Assembly (NCBI RefSeq): GCF_040436345.1
Contig: NC_133232.1
Span: 17,131,720-17,195,719 of the forward strand
Origin: Pagrus major
Lineage: Eukaryota > Chordata > Actinopteri > Spariformes > Sparidae
DNA: 64,000 bases
Direction of reading: 5' to 3'
Part shown: positions 10,101 to 32,294 of the stretch, one piece after another
Layout of the letters: every line of letters starts with the position of its first letter
Position numbering within the stretch: position 1 is the stretch's first letter
Translations under genes and position numbers: made by a program
Notes under the pieces: generated by a model
Databases searched by the model: none
What the model was told of the DNA's origin: nothing
Seen by the model: only the letters and a program-made list of their open reading frames with translations

Positions 10101-12645
10101 GCTGGATGAATTAGCTTGTGAGTTGTGGTGTGATCTGACAGGACTCACACTTTCCCTTAAAATATGAGAACAAAGCGTAGTCAGATCAGACATCGTAGAC
10201 TAGAGCAATGAATATCACGCCAAACATTTGATAAACTTTGCTATATAACCTGCACACACTGTGGGAACGGATCATAATATGGCGTTTCATCTAGTTTAAA
10301 TCACGCAATTGGGCATGAGATTTTGGCATACATCAAACGCTGTATGAAGCGCAGATTACCTGCCTGAGGTCTAGTTAATGATTAAGCAGAAAAGCCCGTC
10401 ATGTTACAGAGTAGTGCTCTCTTGAGGCCCTGTAGTCAGGAAGATCCTAGCACTCTTTCCTGTTGACGAGGTGCAGTGCTGTGTTCTGGTTCTTGTTAGC
10501 CCTTATCAGCTTAGACAAGTCAATGTAGACACATTCATATTTCTTATTGTTTCTAATTAAATGAGATTAATAAAACATTTATAGATAAGAAGCTCGGATG
10601 CCTGGATGTTGTCACTCTGTTTGCTGCTATGATGAGCCAGGATGTTGTGAAAACCACCAACAGCCTACAAACTTGTACACAGTCTTAACTTCTAAAACAC
10701 AGTCTCATCTCGTCTATCTCCACAGGTGCAGGTATGGGACACAGCAGGCCAGGAGCGCTTTCGTAAATCCATGGTGGAACACTACTACCGCAACGTCCAC
10801 GCGGTGGTCTTCGTGTACGACGTCACCAAGATGACTTCCTTCCGCAACCTACAGACGTGGATAGAGGTTGGTAACTGGCTCGATAAAGGGTCAAATGAGG
10901 GCACTTTCTTAATGTGGTGCTGAATGTGTTGATTTGGCGCCATGAGCATCATCAGCACCAGTTTCCAGAGTTCACAATGGTTCTTCCCCGGGAACTGCTT
11001 ATTAGCTGCGAGTTGACGCTGTGATGTTGCCATCACAAAGCGAGGTTTGCATCTCTGAATGCTAATGCTGCAGCGATTCTAACAACTGCTGTGAGCAAAC
11101 CAACAAAGCCCCAACTGATCACTTAGGAAATGAATTATTCAAAGTGGTTTGTGTCGTTGTGTGTGTAGGAAACTTCTTTCCAATGTATGTCAAAATATTG
11201 CTACTACTGTATTGTTACATGTAGCTGTAGCTAACATGTTTGCCTTTGGTGCAATGCAAATGACCTCAGCATTATCCAAGATTTTTCCATCTTTACAAAA
11301 TGTAACCACTTATTACTTCTCACGTTTGGTGTCATGATTGTCAGTTCAACACAGTTAGCCTCCTCCTTTTTGTGTTAGTAAGGAGAACAGAAGGATTTAT
11401 TGTAGGCAACTAGTCATTCAATAACTCAGTGATATTGCAGTTTGTGAACAAGGCATGTTGTTTTTACATTGTAAGTTTTGAATTTGGCCAGATAATTACG
11501 GAAGCATTTTTAAAAGTTAAGTGTGTAGACAAGGTTTTAGGGGGATCAGAAGTGGAATATTCCTAACTATGTTTTTTATTTGTGTATAATCACTTGAAAC
11601 AAAGCAGGTCCGCAGAGTCTGCCATGTTGCATGGCCATGTTTCTACAGTAGCCCAGAAGGGACACACCAAACACTGGCTCTGAGGAGGGGCCATTTGCTG
11701 CTTTTGGCATTTTTGGGGGTCAACAATCTGCAACTCCACTGCTAGATGCCACTCAATCCTATACACTGACACCTGTAGGACAAGTTATTAGTTGTAAAGG
11801 TAGTTTAACTAGTTGTTGTAGAAGTAAAATTAAGTGTGACTAATGCCATGTGAGCAGAATGGAAAGAATGGGACTTATGACTTAATTATGACTTAGAGAC
11901 CCCCGGTGCTCGACCTGTACTCAGTCTTTTTGCCACAGCGGTTTGTTCGTAAATGCAGATATAAACACAGTTTGCAGGCTTTATACTAGCTCCTTTTGAA
12001 TTGGCTGAACAGATTATATGAGCGTTAGTACTGGATTTTATTTATATTGAGCTGTTGGAAATGTGGCTAGGCAACCATTTTGGCACCAGCAGTTCTTCTC
12101 ACCAAGTGAGACATATTGTAGCTGTCATAAATTATTTTTAATTACAGCTCGGAGGCTGGAGGTTTGTTTTTCCACTTAGCTGCTCATATTTCTGGTCACA
12201 TATCATGAGAACATGTCCATAGTTTATAAAGTTTATAAAGCCATCATCTGTTGTGTTCCAGGAGTGTAACGGCCATCGGGTCTCAGCATCAGTACCTCGA
12301 GTCCTGGTGGGAAACAAGTGTGACCTCGTGGACCAAATACAGGTGAGTGTAAGACATCAGCACAGTAGTATAAACCTTTATTTACCTTCCTAGGTGTAAT
12401 GAGAATGTATACTTTCTCAGGTGCCCTCCAACATGGCGTTGAAGTTCGCCGACTCCCACAACATGCTGCTGTTCGAGACGTCGGCCAAGGACCCGAGGGA
12501 GAGCCAGAACGTCGACTCCATCTTCATGTCGCTGGCCTGCCGCCTGAAGGCCCAGAAATCCCTGCTCTACAGAGACGTGGAGAGAGAGGACGGGAGGGTC
12601 AGACTCACACAAGAGACTGAAACAAAGAGTAATTGTCCTTGTTGA
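3710..12645 (+). CDS. rab33a: Ras-related protein Rab33A, complete gene, four coding exons
   Basis: Joined coding exons: 3710-4111, 10726-10866, 12262-12342, 12421-12645 (282 codons plus stop). The product is a small Rab GTPase; Rab33 proteins act at the Golgi and on Golgi-derived vesicles, with Rab33A linked to axonal vesicle traffic. Nucleotide-binding motifs are intact: P-loop GDSNVGKT (91-98), switch I TIGVDF (116-121), WDTAGQE (138-144), NKCD (199-202) and ETSAK (227-231). The C-terminus ends CPC (280-282), a double geranylgeranylation signal. The core ([30 protein letters not shown]) and the tail [15 protein letters not shown] match Rab33A better than Rab33B. The chosen ATG has A at -3. 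The reading frame is open upstream to 3509, but no vertebrate Rab33 is that long. The N-terminal tail, with a glycine run and three TSS-x-acidic-Leu motifs, is about 45 residues longer than in human Rab33A (237 aa, from memory). Confidence 0.93.
6481..6935. mobile_element. MITE with GGGTGGGCGATCTGGCC / GGCCGCACCC ends
   Basis: The left end is AGGGTGGGCGATCTGGCC. The right end, CATTGCCTGGCCGCACCCCT, is its approximate reverse complement. The interior is AT-rich and has no coding capacity. Related ends occur at about 58092 (GGGCTGGGCAATATATTGAT). This is a family-level call from terminal symmetry only. Confidence 0.55.
8208..8540. repeat. Probable interspersed repeat fragment
   Basis: A purine-rich stretch starting with 'gaccgtcacagttcatcaaa' and 'gggacccaaactcagacaca', rich in ACA/GGA words and without stable reading frames. 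Its composition differs from neighbouring intronic DNA and resembles dispersed fish transposon fragments I know of. No terminal repeats were found, so the class is undetermined. Confidence 0.35.
10726..10866 (+). CDS. rab33a: rab33a coding exon 2
   Basis: Encodes residues 135-181, [15 protein letters not shown] ... LQTWIE, including switch II (WDTAGQE). The acceptor is CTCCACAG|GTG. The donor must be GAG|GTTGGT to keep phase 0 into exon 3 (E-CNGH). That donor is weak, and a better-looking GTAACT lies five bases downstream but would break the frame. Confidence 0.9.
10867..12261 (+). other. rab33a: rab33a intron 2, no features seen
   Basis: About 1.4 kb of AT-leaning sequence with acceptor TGTTCCAG. 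I see no exon, recognisable transposon or simple repeat of note. Confidence 0.75.
12262..12342 (+). CDS. rab33a: rab33a coding exon 3
   Basis: Encodes residues 182-208, [20 protein letters not shown] and on to DQIQ, carrying the guanine-specificity motif NKCD. Boundaries are TTCCAG|GAG and CAG|GTGAGT, both phase 0. The intron after it is only 78 bases. Confidence 0.92.
12421..12645 (+). CDS. rab33a: rab33a coding exon 4 (terminal)
   Basis: Begins after TTCTCAG with [20 protein letters not shown] and ends KSNCPC-stop. It carries the ETSAK motif, the Rab33-type C-terminal helix ([15 protein letters not shown]) and the prenylation cysteines. The 3' UTR continues downstream; its end is not resolved, and candidate AATAAA hexamers at 15697 and 16051 seem distant. 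Confidence 0.93.
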   Translation: MPSNMALKFADSHNMLLFETSAKDPRESQNVDSIFMSLACRLKAQKSLLYRDVEREDGRVRLTQETETKSNCPC

Positions 12646-13879
12646 GGAAAAAGGAGGAGTGGGAGGCATAATGGAGGGGAAGAGAGAAGAGTAACTGTAC
12701 ATGTCGAGGAAGAGGAGGAGAGGGATGATGGGAGAGTGAGGCTGAGACAAGGGTCTTTTAAATTAAGTGCAACTTTTCTGGTTTAGGAGGAGAATTTGGG
12801 GGTTGAGGCTGACACTAAGAGCAGTGTGTTTCGAAGGAAGAGGAGGATGCTTGAGTGAGGGACTGAAACATCATCAATAATCTTGTTGTTGAGGATGACG
12901 ACTGGGAGGAGAGGGGACGGTGAAGATAGAGAGAAAAGAGGATGCGTTTATTAGCAATTCAGAAATAGGACGATGTTGCCTTTTAGACTACAGTGTAGTG
13001 TAGAAATTCCTCCATGTATTCAAACATAGACAGACACTGAGTAAATACACTTTCACTGTGCCCAGGCAAACACAACAATATTAATATAGGAGTCATCTGG
13101 GGATCCACAACTAACTTGATCCAAGGCTGTTATTTTCTAAACCAGCCCTGGTTTGGTGTTTTTATCAGACGGCCATTATTAACGGCAACATTCTGAGGCA
13201 ACGTGTTTGAAACTCTTAAATCACAATCCTACTTTTTGCTGCTTTGTCCTTATTGATTTTCATTCAAGCTGAAAGCAGCGTTTTCAAACATTTATCTACT
13301 GCCTTAAAAAGCTGCCTCTGTCTCGAGTATTTTACACACTTGACATAATCTTGGTGTATGCAACCAACCAAACACTCTGGCCGCCTCTAAAATGGAAATA
13401 TCAACTATTTTAGAGGATGAATGAGACTCTTTTTTGTCTCAAAGTCTCAATATATCTGATGTCAATATAGGTTAATCCTTCACAAGTAGGACAGTTCACT
13501 GAAAACCACTGTGAGATGATGAACACATGGGAAAGATGAGAAAAGACAACGTTAATGTTGATAAAAAAGGGAGCAAAAAAAGTGAGCTTCCAGGTGAGCT
13601 TCCAGGACCTGTGCAGGAAGACCTTGGCAAGAAGGTTTCCTGAAAACGGACCATAGAGGTTGTTCGGCAGCATGTCACGTATCGATCAGAGGCTGTAAGA
13701 TCCTCTTACCCTGATGCAGGAGTAATGCACCCTCCAACAAAGAAGGAGGAGAGAGGGAGAAGGCTACTTTTTCTCATCTAACCCTGATGTAAACAAATCC
13801 CCTCCACTCTTAACTCTTGGCAAAGTGGCTTATCCAGCTTTCCCCTTTGTGTGCAAATGCAGAAACATCTGATCTGACG

Positions 13880-13887
13880 TGACGTCA
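13880..13887. promoter_or_regulatory. Perfect CRE palindrome TGACGTCA
   Basis: TGACGTCA is preceded immediately by a TGACGTGA-like overlap ('ctgacgtgacgtcaag'). It is 1.2 kb after the rab33a stop and 6.8 kb before fmr1, so its target is unknown. A single 8-base motif can occur by chance. Confidence 0.25.
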
Positions 13888-14647
13888 AGATAGCCAGTCA
13901 ACCACAGCAATCCACATTCTGTAATGAAGGCGTTCGGTCTGTCTTAGACGATGTGCTCTCCACATCAATATCACTGCCGCCAGTCTCAGAGAGGGCAGGA
14001 AAGATGTAAGAAAACTGTAACCCCTGTAGACGTAATGGATATATTGACACTGCTGCACAGCCTGAGCCTGGATGTACGCTGTGAGTGGACTTAAGCCTGA
14101 TGTGGTGTGTGTACAAAGGGATGAGTCCAAGAGTATCCGAGCCATGGGTGGCATAGGCTGCATGAAACGCTGTAGAAAGCCATATTCATTATTTACTGTG
14201 CACTGAGATGCAGTGTGCTTTACATTAAGACAGCTCCCAGGTGGGTTGTGGTTGAAGAACTCACTGTGCATTAGTCAGTGTTGGAGCTATGGGGTCTTTT
14301 TAATAAGGCGTTAGGCTGTAAGCCTCACTGTGATGCAGTCAGTTAGACATAGTGGTATACTCACTACATTACTTACCCTACACTGTACATTTTAAAAGTT
14401 GACTTTACTTTGAAAAAGTCAGGAAACTGATTACCTCATTATACCAGGTAACAGACTGTTAAGTTTGAGTTGTACGAGCTTAAAATTATTAATGTATTTT
14501 ACCTGGTAATTTTGAGGTCATCGTTTTCTTTCTTTTCATCCATCTAGATTGTTTTGGTGTGGCCAACTTTTGCAGATATTGGCTGTAGACATGTCTGTCT
14601 CCTCTACAGTATATAAAGTACATACATAAAAAATACATTTGGAAAAC

Positions 14648-14964
14648 TTAAAGGTGCAATATGTAAGAATTAGCCTCAAAACAAACAATACCCAAAACAA
14701 ACAGGGGGCAGCATAACACCAGAGTAACCGCTAACTGCTGCTTACTGTAGCCGCTAACTGTTGCTGCCATTAGCTCGTCAGTTTGGATAGAAGTGGACCT
14801 AGTCTGGTCCGGACTGGGAGCTTGGGGCACCAGGTGACTGTTCGTGATTATACCGCTAGCACAGGATCTTTTGACCAGGAAGGGCAGGGGCTAGCTGGCT
14901 ACCATGCTACTTGATTTTACTTTACTTTACTTTTTCACTATTATTCTTACATGCTGCACCTTTG
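14648..14964. mobile_element. MITE, complete copy (AGGTGCAATATGTAAGAA family)
   Basis: The left end is AAAGGTGCAATATGTAAGAAT. The right end, ATTCTTACATGCTGCACCTTT, is its reverse complement with two mismatches. The interior has the family's GCTAGC and CCGCTAACTG-type words. At 317 bases with no coding capacity it is a non-autonomous element. Other copies in this window are at about 2090-2463, 18430-19618, 35545-36114, 38042-38323 and 61330-61514. Confidence 0.8.
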
Positions 14965-16445
14965 ACAGTGTAACTCCATCCAGAAATCATGATACTACTC
15001 AAGATAATCCACAGCCCTTTCTGTGAGAGGTTTAATTTATGAGAGGCTAGCTAACTATGCTAGCTAACGTTACAGCTCAGCTGGTGAGGACACCATTAAC
15101 GTTCCCATCCAGCGCTGTCACAAGCCTCTCGTCAATGAGTAAATGCATGTTTTCTTCTGTGCATTGATACCATTGGCGAGTGTAGTTCACATGGTCTTTG
15201 GATTATCTTGGTTACCGGGGCATGATTTCTGGAAAGAGACATTACTGTTGATTTTTTGAAATGGTTTTCTTTTTCGGCGCTTTGAGCACCATGAGCTGAG
15301 TGCCATCTGGCTCCATTATATTCGAGAGAAGGTGGACATCTCTAGAGCTGATATTTCCAAAACCAAAACAATCCAGATTGATGGGAAAATATGCATTTTT
15401 GATTGGGGTGAACTGTCCCTTTAACACTGTAGCCTACTTTTGAGCAATGCTATAAATATATTTGGATGCCATATGCAAAAAAATCAGATCAGTGAGCATT
15501 TCAGACGGGTGTTCCCTCTAAACTGTCAGTCTGATGACCTAATTAATTCATCCCATTGAGCGATTTAAACACTGTGTGCATCCAAGTGATATCCATAGAG
15601 CTATTGCTCTGAGCTGTATCAGGTTTTAGGGATTTTTATTCTGAAATTCTCCTCCGTTCGTCTCCTATCAGCAGGATCAAGCAGCCGTTAAGGGTGAATA
15701 AAAAAACGTTACTGTAAAATACCAGGGAGAGCTGTATACACGGGCAAATCTGTGACATTCAACCCAGAGCCATAGGTTCACAAAAGCTGGGCAGAAGAAC
15801 GCTCAAACACTAGGATAACATCCTGTCATCCATTTTCCTAAACCGTTTTTTCTCTTTAGGGTTGTCAAATATGACTGGAGGGGTTCACTCTACAACTTTC
15901 TATCTGTTAACAAACATCTATGGCTCTGTTTAGGTTAGCATAACCTGGCTAATTTAGTCGCTGTAACACATGTGAGACGACTGTACTGGCCTAATAAGAA
16001 AAAAAAAAACATGTTGTGCCTGCATTTCCTTCATAAACTCACCAGATCTGAATAAAATAACATTTGACTTGGTTTCAAATGATTGGACAAGAAAGAGGAA
16101 GGTATTTAAGGTTTTTTGAAATCAGAAGTAATTTGTATTTTATTCGGGTCTAGAACTTAAGAATACAAATGTACAGTGTGTTTGCTTGCCTTCATTTTTC
16201 CATGTACATACACATACAAGTTTTATTTGTTATAATAGTTTTGCTCTTTTTCGCTGTCAGTTTGTGACTTTTTTAATAACCGATGTTTGCTCTTAAAGGG
16301 ATGCCTTGACATTTTGAAATTTGGTCTGGTATTTTTTTTTATCAGCAAAAAGTCAGGTTTGAAATAAATATACGTACGTTCGGTACAGCAGATCAGTTCA
16401 GGGAACGGGTCAGGGCACGGTCATTTAATGAGTTGCACAGGGTAC

Positions 16446-16741
16446 TGGAGCCGAAATAATTAGTCAATCAAATCATTTTCTTTTGATAATCAATTAAAAA
16501 AGTGAATTTCAAGCAAAAATGCCCCAAAATCCTCTGGTTCAGGCTTCTCAAATGTGACAACTTGCTGGTTTTCTTTTCTTGATATGAAAAGTTAACCATC
16601 CAAATGTCTTCGTAATTTGGACTGTTGGTTGGAGAAAACATTTGTGATTGGCATATTTCACATTTTTGATGTTTACCTGAATAACTGAGAAAGTAATTGG
16701 CAGATTAATCAAATAACGAAAACGGCAGTTAGTTGCAGCCC
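16446..16741. mobile_element. Short DNA element flanked by a 10-base direct repeat
   Basis: The element runs from 'ggagccgaaataattagtca' to 'aacggcagttagttgcagcc' and is bracketed by CACAGGGTAC at 16436-16445 and again at 16742-16751, an apparent target-site duplication. The interior contains 'aatttggactgttggttgga' and 'cacatttttgatgtttacct', words typical of an abundant fish repeat ending in GTTGCAGCC. Diverged relatives appear near 4560, 5060, 48120, 50215 and 55374. Confidence 0.65.
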
Positions 16742-16903
16742 CACAGGGTACGACACGTCACTGGGGTTTCTTTAAATGAGAGAGTAATGGTTATGTACGT
16801 TACTTTCAGGGAGTGCTAGTGCAGGCTAGCTCGTTAGCTAGCTCCTTTCAGCCTTCAGTCAGTTAACTGGGTTAGGAAGACGTGGTATGGGTACAAATCA
16901 ATA

Positions 16904-17345
16904 TGTTACTTCTGTAACTTCGGTTACAAACCTACCTACTTTACCTAAGTAACTTATGTTACGTTACGTACGTGACTTAACTTCACTACCTGAATGAAAG
17001 TCCTGTGCTTGTTCAACCCGAACAACTCCCTATACGGACTTTTCACTCTTTATACTACTTCTTCTCACGTCCTCCTTTGAAGCTGTAATAATTACGACAG
17101 CCACTAGAGGTCGCAGCCTGACAACAAAAGTAAATATGGGTCGCTATTAGCTGCTTTCATTTTTCATCTATATGGTTGTTTTTCTGGTGAGGACAGGCTC
17201 TCTCTACCAGTGTTGACACCAAACATACACAATAACTTTAACACGACGAGCGCTCGCCCTGAAAACAAAGTATAATCTACCTGGTCGATACTACAAATAA
17301 AAAAAATCAGATTAAAAGTCAAAATACCAAGTTACTCCTTTAACA
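16904..17345. repeat. Interspersed repeat, copy 1 (pairs with 51835-52065)
   Basis: Shares an ordered series of words with 51835-52065: GTAACTT/GTTAC runs, 'cctcctttg', 'agctgtaat', 'gacagccactagaggtcgca' (CTACAGCCTCTAGAGGTCGC in copy 2) and 'gtaaatatgggtc'. Order and spacing are kept, so these are two copies of one dispersed element. Class unknown; no open reading frame. Confidence 0.6.
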
Positions 17346-17972
17346 AAAGCCTTAAGAGTGGTATTACTTGATTTTATGATGTTGTCATCATTTAATTGTT
17401 GAATCTGAGATGACAATGTTTTTTGGCTGTGAGTTTGTTCTTATTGCTTTGGACTGTATCAGATTGTCTACTATTATAATGTTTCATATGTAACATTGTG
17501 GTTGTTACAATCTCACAAAGGGACTTCTGATAAAAACTGCTGAAGAAGCTTCACTTGGCTCAGATCCTCGTTTTTTTGGAGACCGGCTCAGCCATTTTTA
17601 TCTGAATGTTTAAACCTCAGCCTCTGACGGTATGAAGCCTTAACATGATGAAGATTTCAGTAACATGTCTGTTCTGGCCATGACGGAGGTTCCCTGTCAG
17701 AGTAAGTTTCCCTCCCACACACAGGAACTTCAGACTTTATGTCTGTTTTCCATTCTCTTGCTCTCTTTCTCTCTGACCTGGATCTTATTTCACCCTTCAT
17801 GTGTCACCCTGTTTCTGCCGCCCTCTTATTCTATTTCTGTCCTTATCCTTGTATAGTTTATCCCTTTAAGTCCCCCAATGCCTGTCTCATATCTCATTGT
17901 CATTGCTTCAATGACCACTAATACTTTGAATTTCTGTCTCCATCACTGCCTCCATATCTCACAGTTTCTGCA

Positions 17973-18003
<31 letters not shown>

Positions 18004-18429
18004 CCACCTTCTGTCTACAAACTTGTGGCTTGTGGCTGTTCCTTGTCTTTGGCTAGAAAATTAAATTCTCAAGCAGATCACGTGTCTATTAATGGATGTA
18101 GCAGCTGAGCGCTGAATGTTGGGAGTGTGAGAAGATCAGGGAGGTAAGACAAAAGACCGAATCATTAGGCTACAGTATCTTCTTCTTGCTAACTCTCTGG
18201 GTCCACCAGTGAAAGAAAGTTCAAATGATTAAAGGTAACCAACTAGCTAGCATCCTGGGATGGGCATATTTACATGTTTTACCTTGATGACGTGTGAACA
18301 GGTGTACTGTGTACTGGTGTCTTTAAGCATCAAAGACCTCCTTAAGACAAGCGCCATGACATCTTAGACAACACGGTTACTCATTAAAATTGTTGGGTTC
18401 AAAGGTGTGTTATAAATGTAGTCATGTTA

Positions 18430-19618
18430 ATTGTGCAATATGTAAGAACTGACTATCTGTTGGATTCATACTGACAACAAATACCGCTAACTACACCTGC
18501 AACCCAATGCAGCTACCTGTGTTCTGTTCCATGACTGTAGCTAATGTTAGCTAGTTAGCTCAGTTAGCCGTGCAGTAAGCCGGACTCCCGGGGTGTATTG
18601 GTGTTTAGACCGCTAGCTCAGGAGCTTTGGACTGAGGTTTTCAGGTGCTGGGCTAGCTTGTTGGTGTGCTACAGGAAGTAAATGCGGGAGCCAGAAAACT
18701 TTTTTGGCATATGCGCTAGGTGAGCAGTTCTCATTGGTTTAATGGGCGCCATCTTTCCATCTGGTATCTGGTTCGTCTATATAAATCTATGAACACAATA
18801 CATAGACCTCTTTGACATAATGGCTGTGTCCAAATTCAGGGGCTGCAGCCCACGAAGGGCGCATTTGAAGGCCAATTACGTCACAACGCTGCGCGAAGGC
18901 TGTCCAAATTCGAAGGCTGCTCCACATGCAGCCCACAAATGCAGCCTTCCCCACCCTCGTTTAGGAGGACGCACCGCTACTATCCTTCGCGGCCTCACAT
19001 ATCCCAAGATCCTTTGCGCACCGCTGCTCAGTCCCGAAACAGAAGAGGAAGCAAGAGAAAATGGCGACATCAAGTGGCGCAGACATGACATTTAAATTTA
19101 AGTAATGGGTTTATACTCGGTTTTTACTCATTTGAACATCCAACGCCAGATATGTTAAACTTCAAGAGACTATAAAACCTCCAAAGTTTAACTTTCAGTT
19201 AAAATACGTGACGCTGGTAATGCTATGGTAAACATAGCTGTTATTCACCAATGGGTTAATGTTTATTTTGTAATGTTGATAATTCAATTCAGATTTGACA
19301 CATTGTACACACACAAATAAATGTACACGTTTGATAGATTTGAACCAAAACAGACTTTAATGCATGAACACCTGGTGACGCAACCAGGAAATACTCCGAA
19401 GGCTAGACCGTCCCATTTAACAACGGTGGATGTGGCCTTCAAGGTCTCTCCGAAGGACCCGGCCCTCGTGGGCCGCAAAGGCCGCGTCCTTGAAGGCTGC
19501 AGCCCCTGAATTTGGACATAGCCAATGTCAGAGCTGTTGTGTCTTCACATTCTGATGATCGTTTTGGTTAATTTTCTAAATGATTGAGACTAAAAATTCT
19601 CACATATTGCTCCTTTAA
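18430..19618. mobile_element. MITE of the AGGTGCAATATGTAAGAA family, interrupted by a second element
   Basis: The left end is TTGTGCAATATGTAAGAAC and the right end ATTCTCACATATTGCTCCTTTAA, the family's inverted termini. The copy is much longer than its relatives because a 702-base element is inserted at 18822-19523. Host sequence on both sides aligns with the copy ending at 2463 ('caatacatagac' before, 'gtcagagctg' after, matching 'gtcaaaactg'). Confidence 0.75.
18822..19523. mobile_element. Nested non-autonomous DNA element with 29-base inverted ends and 3-base duplication
   Basis: The left end GGCTGTGTCCAAATTCAGGG and right end CCCTGAATTTGGACATAGCC are reverse complements over about 29 bases (extending through GCTGCAGCC) with one mismatch. 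AAT occurs directly on each side (18819-18821 and 19524-19526). Both termini carry internal GAAGGCTGCAGCC / GTCCAAATTCGAAGGCTG sub-repeats. The interior is GC-rich at the ends and AT-rich in the middle. The 91- and 71-codon frames it contains are palindrome shadows; no transposase is present. A 3-base duplication would fit a Harbinger-like mover, but superfamily is inference. Confidence 0.85.
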
Positions 19619-20539
19619 GATGCAAGCTAAATCAAAAAGCTAGCCTGTATAAAAGGTTAAGAACATGATGAAATGTAGGGAAATCTGAGAAGGGAATTCA
19701 AAATATCCCAAGATACATAAATTAAATCAAAAGTTGTTGTTTTATTTATTTATTTTTTATTTGAACAAGAGTCCTACACAAAAGAAAAGCTCCAGTGGCC
19801 CTTATTGACAACTCATACAGGTACATAAACCTGAGGCAGGTGAGAGAACTAACACCAGTAACTGATTACCTTAAGGACACAAAATGGTGGCTGTCCTGGA
19901 TTCTGAAACACCTTGGGGCCTTGGTACCATGTTTTTTTCCACAGTGGCAGGAGGTGAAGTTAAGGCAATTATCAGTGAAAAAATAAAAAATAAAAATATT
20001 TACCTAATAAGCTGAATTTCTTGCATTTATTTGTGTAAAAGTATGTTAGATATGGGCAGATAAGTTTAAGATAAAGATGCTAATGGCTGGGCTGTAATGC
20101 CAGAATAATATTATAGGTTTTGATTTCTGCTGGGAGACAGTGTGCGGTTCATTTCAGGATGAAGACAACGGGCATTTTTACTCGGATGAAGCGCCCTGCT
20201 ATGTGAAGAAGACATTCCTGTGTATTACCTGTGGAGAGCAGCAATAGGCTCAGATGACTGGAACCAGCCTCGGATTTCAGCAGAGGAAGAAAAGCGGGGA
20301 CGTCACATGGAGAGATGCAACCAGCAGTAGCTGCTCCACCACTAATCACACATCATTAACATAACTAGCTAGTACAAGCTAACCTAGCCTGCTACATCAC
20401 TCGCTTTTGATTTATCATACATCCGGAATTGCAGATCTGCAAGAAACAAACGCCAGATTCATAGACGGTGCAAAGCGGGGAGCAACACTACGGTCACACA
20501 CAGTTACCGCGGCCTCTCCTCGCAGCCGTCTGACAGGCT

Positions 20540-20670
20540 ACTTTGGCTAGCAGGCGAAGCCAGCGATAGCAAGCTCTGCCTTGGCTAGCGTCAGGCTAGC
20601 CAGCTAGCTAGCTAGCTACTCACATCGCTAACGGTAGTTAGCTAGCTAGCGAGCTGTAGTAATTTGCGTC
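20540..20670 (+). promoter_or_regulatory. fmr1: fmr1 promoter-proximal region with GCTAGC-rich inverted repeat
   Basis: Directly upstream of the fmr1 ATG. It contains several GGCTAGC words, then AGCTAGCTAGCTAGCT at 20602-20617 and the complementary TTAGCTAGCTAGCGAGCT ending at 20655. These can form a stem of at least 12 pairs with a loop of about 20 bases. The sequence further upstream (20440-20540) is CpG-enriched (ACCGCGGCC). No CGG run is seen, unlike the 5' UTR of mammalian FMR1. The transcription start is not determinable here. Confidence 0.5.

Positions 20671-32294
<11,624 letters not shown>

Larger units (their letters stand above)
4112..10725 (+). other. rab33a: rab33a intron 1
   Basis: A 6.6 kb intron, donor GTAAAG and acceptor CTCCACAG. 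It starts with a CCT triplet run (about 4154-4176). It contains a diverged repeat with a 'ccaaagtgctttacagagac' motif near 4815, a GGGTGGGCGATCTGGCC-type MITE at 6481-6935, degenerate repeats near 7310-7520, and an interspersed repeat at about 8208-8540. No internal exon was recognised. Reading frames of 60-108 codons here are short, unmatched and mostly inside repeats. Confidence 0.8.
12646..20670. other. rab33a 3' UTR and rab33a-fmr1 intergenic region
   Basis: About 8 kb. The first 350 bases are purine-rich (GAGGAGG runs) and likely rab33a 3' UTR. A perfect cAMP-response palindrome TGACGTCA lies at 13880-13887. Mobile-element remains are at 14648-14964, 16446-16741, 16904-17345 and 18430-19618 (with a second element nested inside). 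A CTGT microsatellite is at about 17977-18003. No protein gene is supported; reading frames of up to 128 codons have no recognisable domain. The last 250 bases become CpG- and GCTAGC-rich and form the fmr1 promoter region. Confidence 0.7.

Noticed and set aside
18820..19095. 91-codon frame at the edge of the nested element
   Set aside because: It reads through the element's inverted-repeat end and sub-repeats; it is not a transposase and resembles no known protein.
20400..20670. CGG repeat expected from human FMR1
   Set aside because: No run of CGG or CCG longer than two units exists upstream of the fmr1 ATG.
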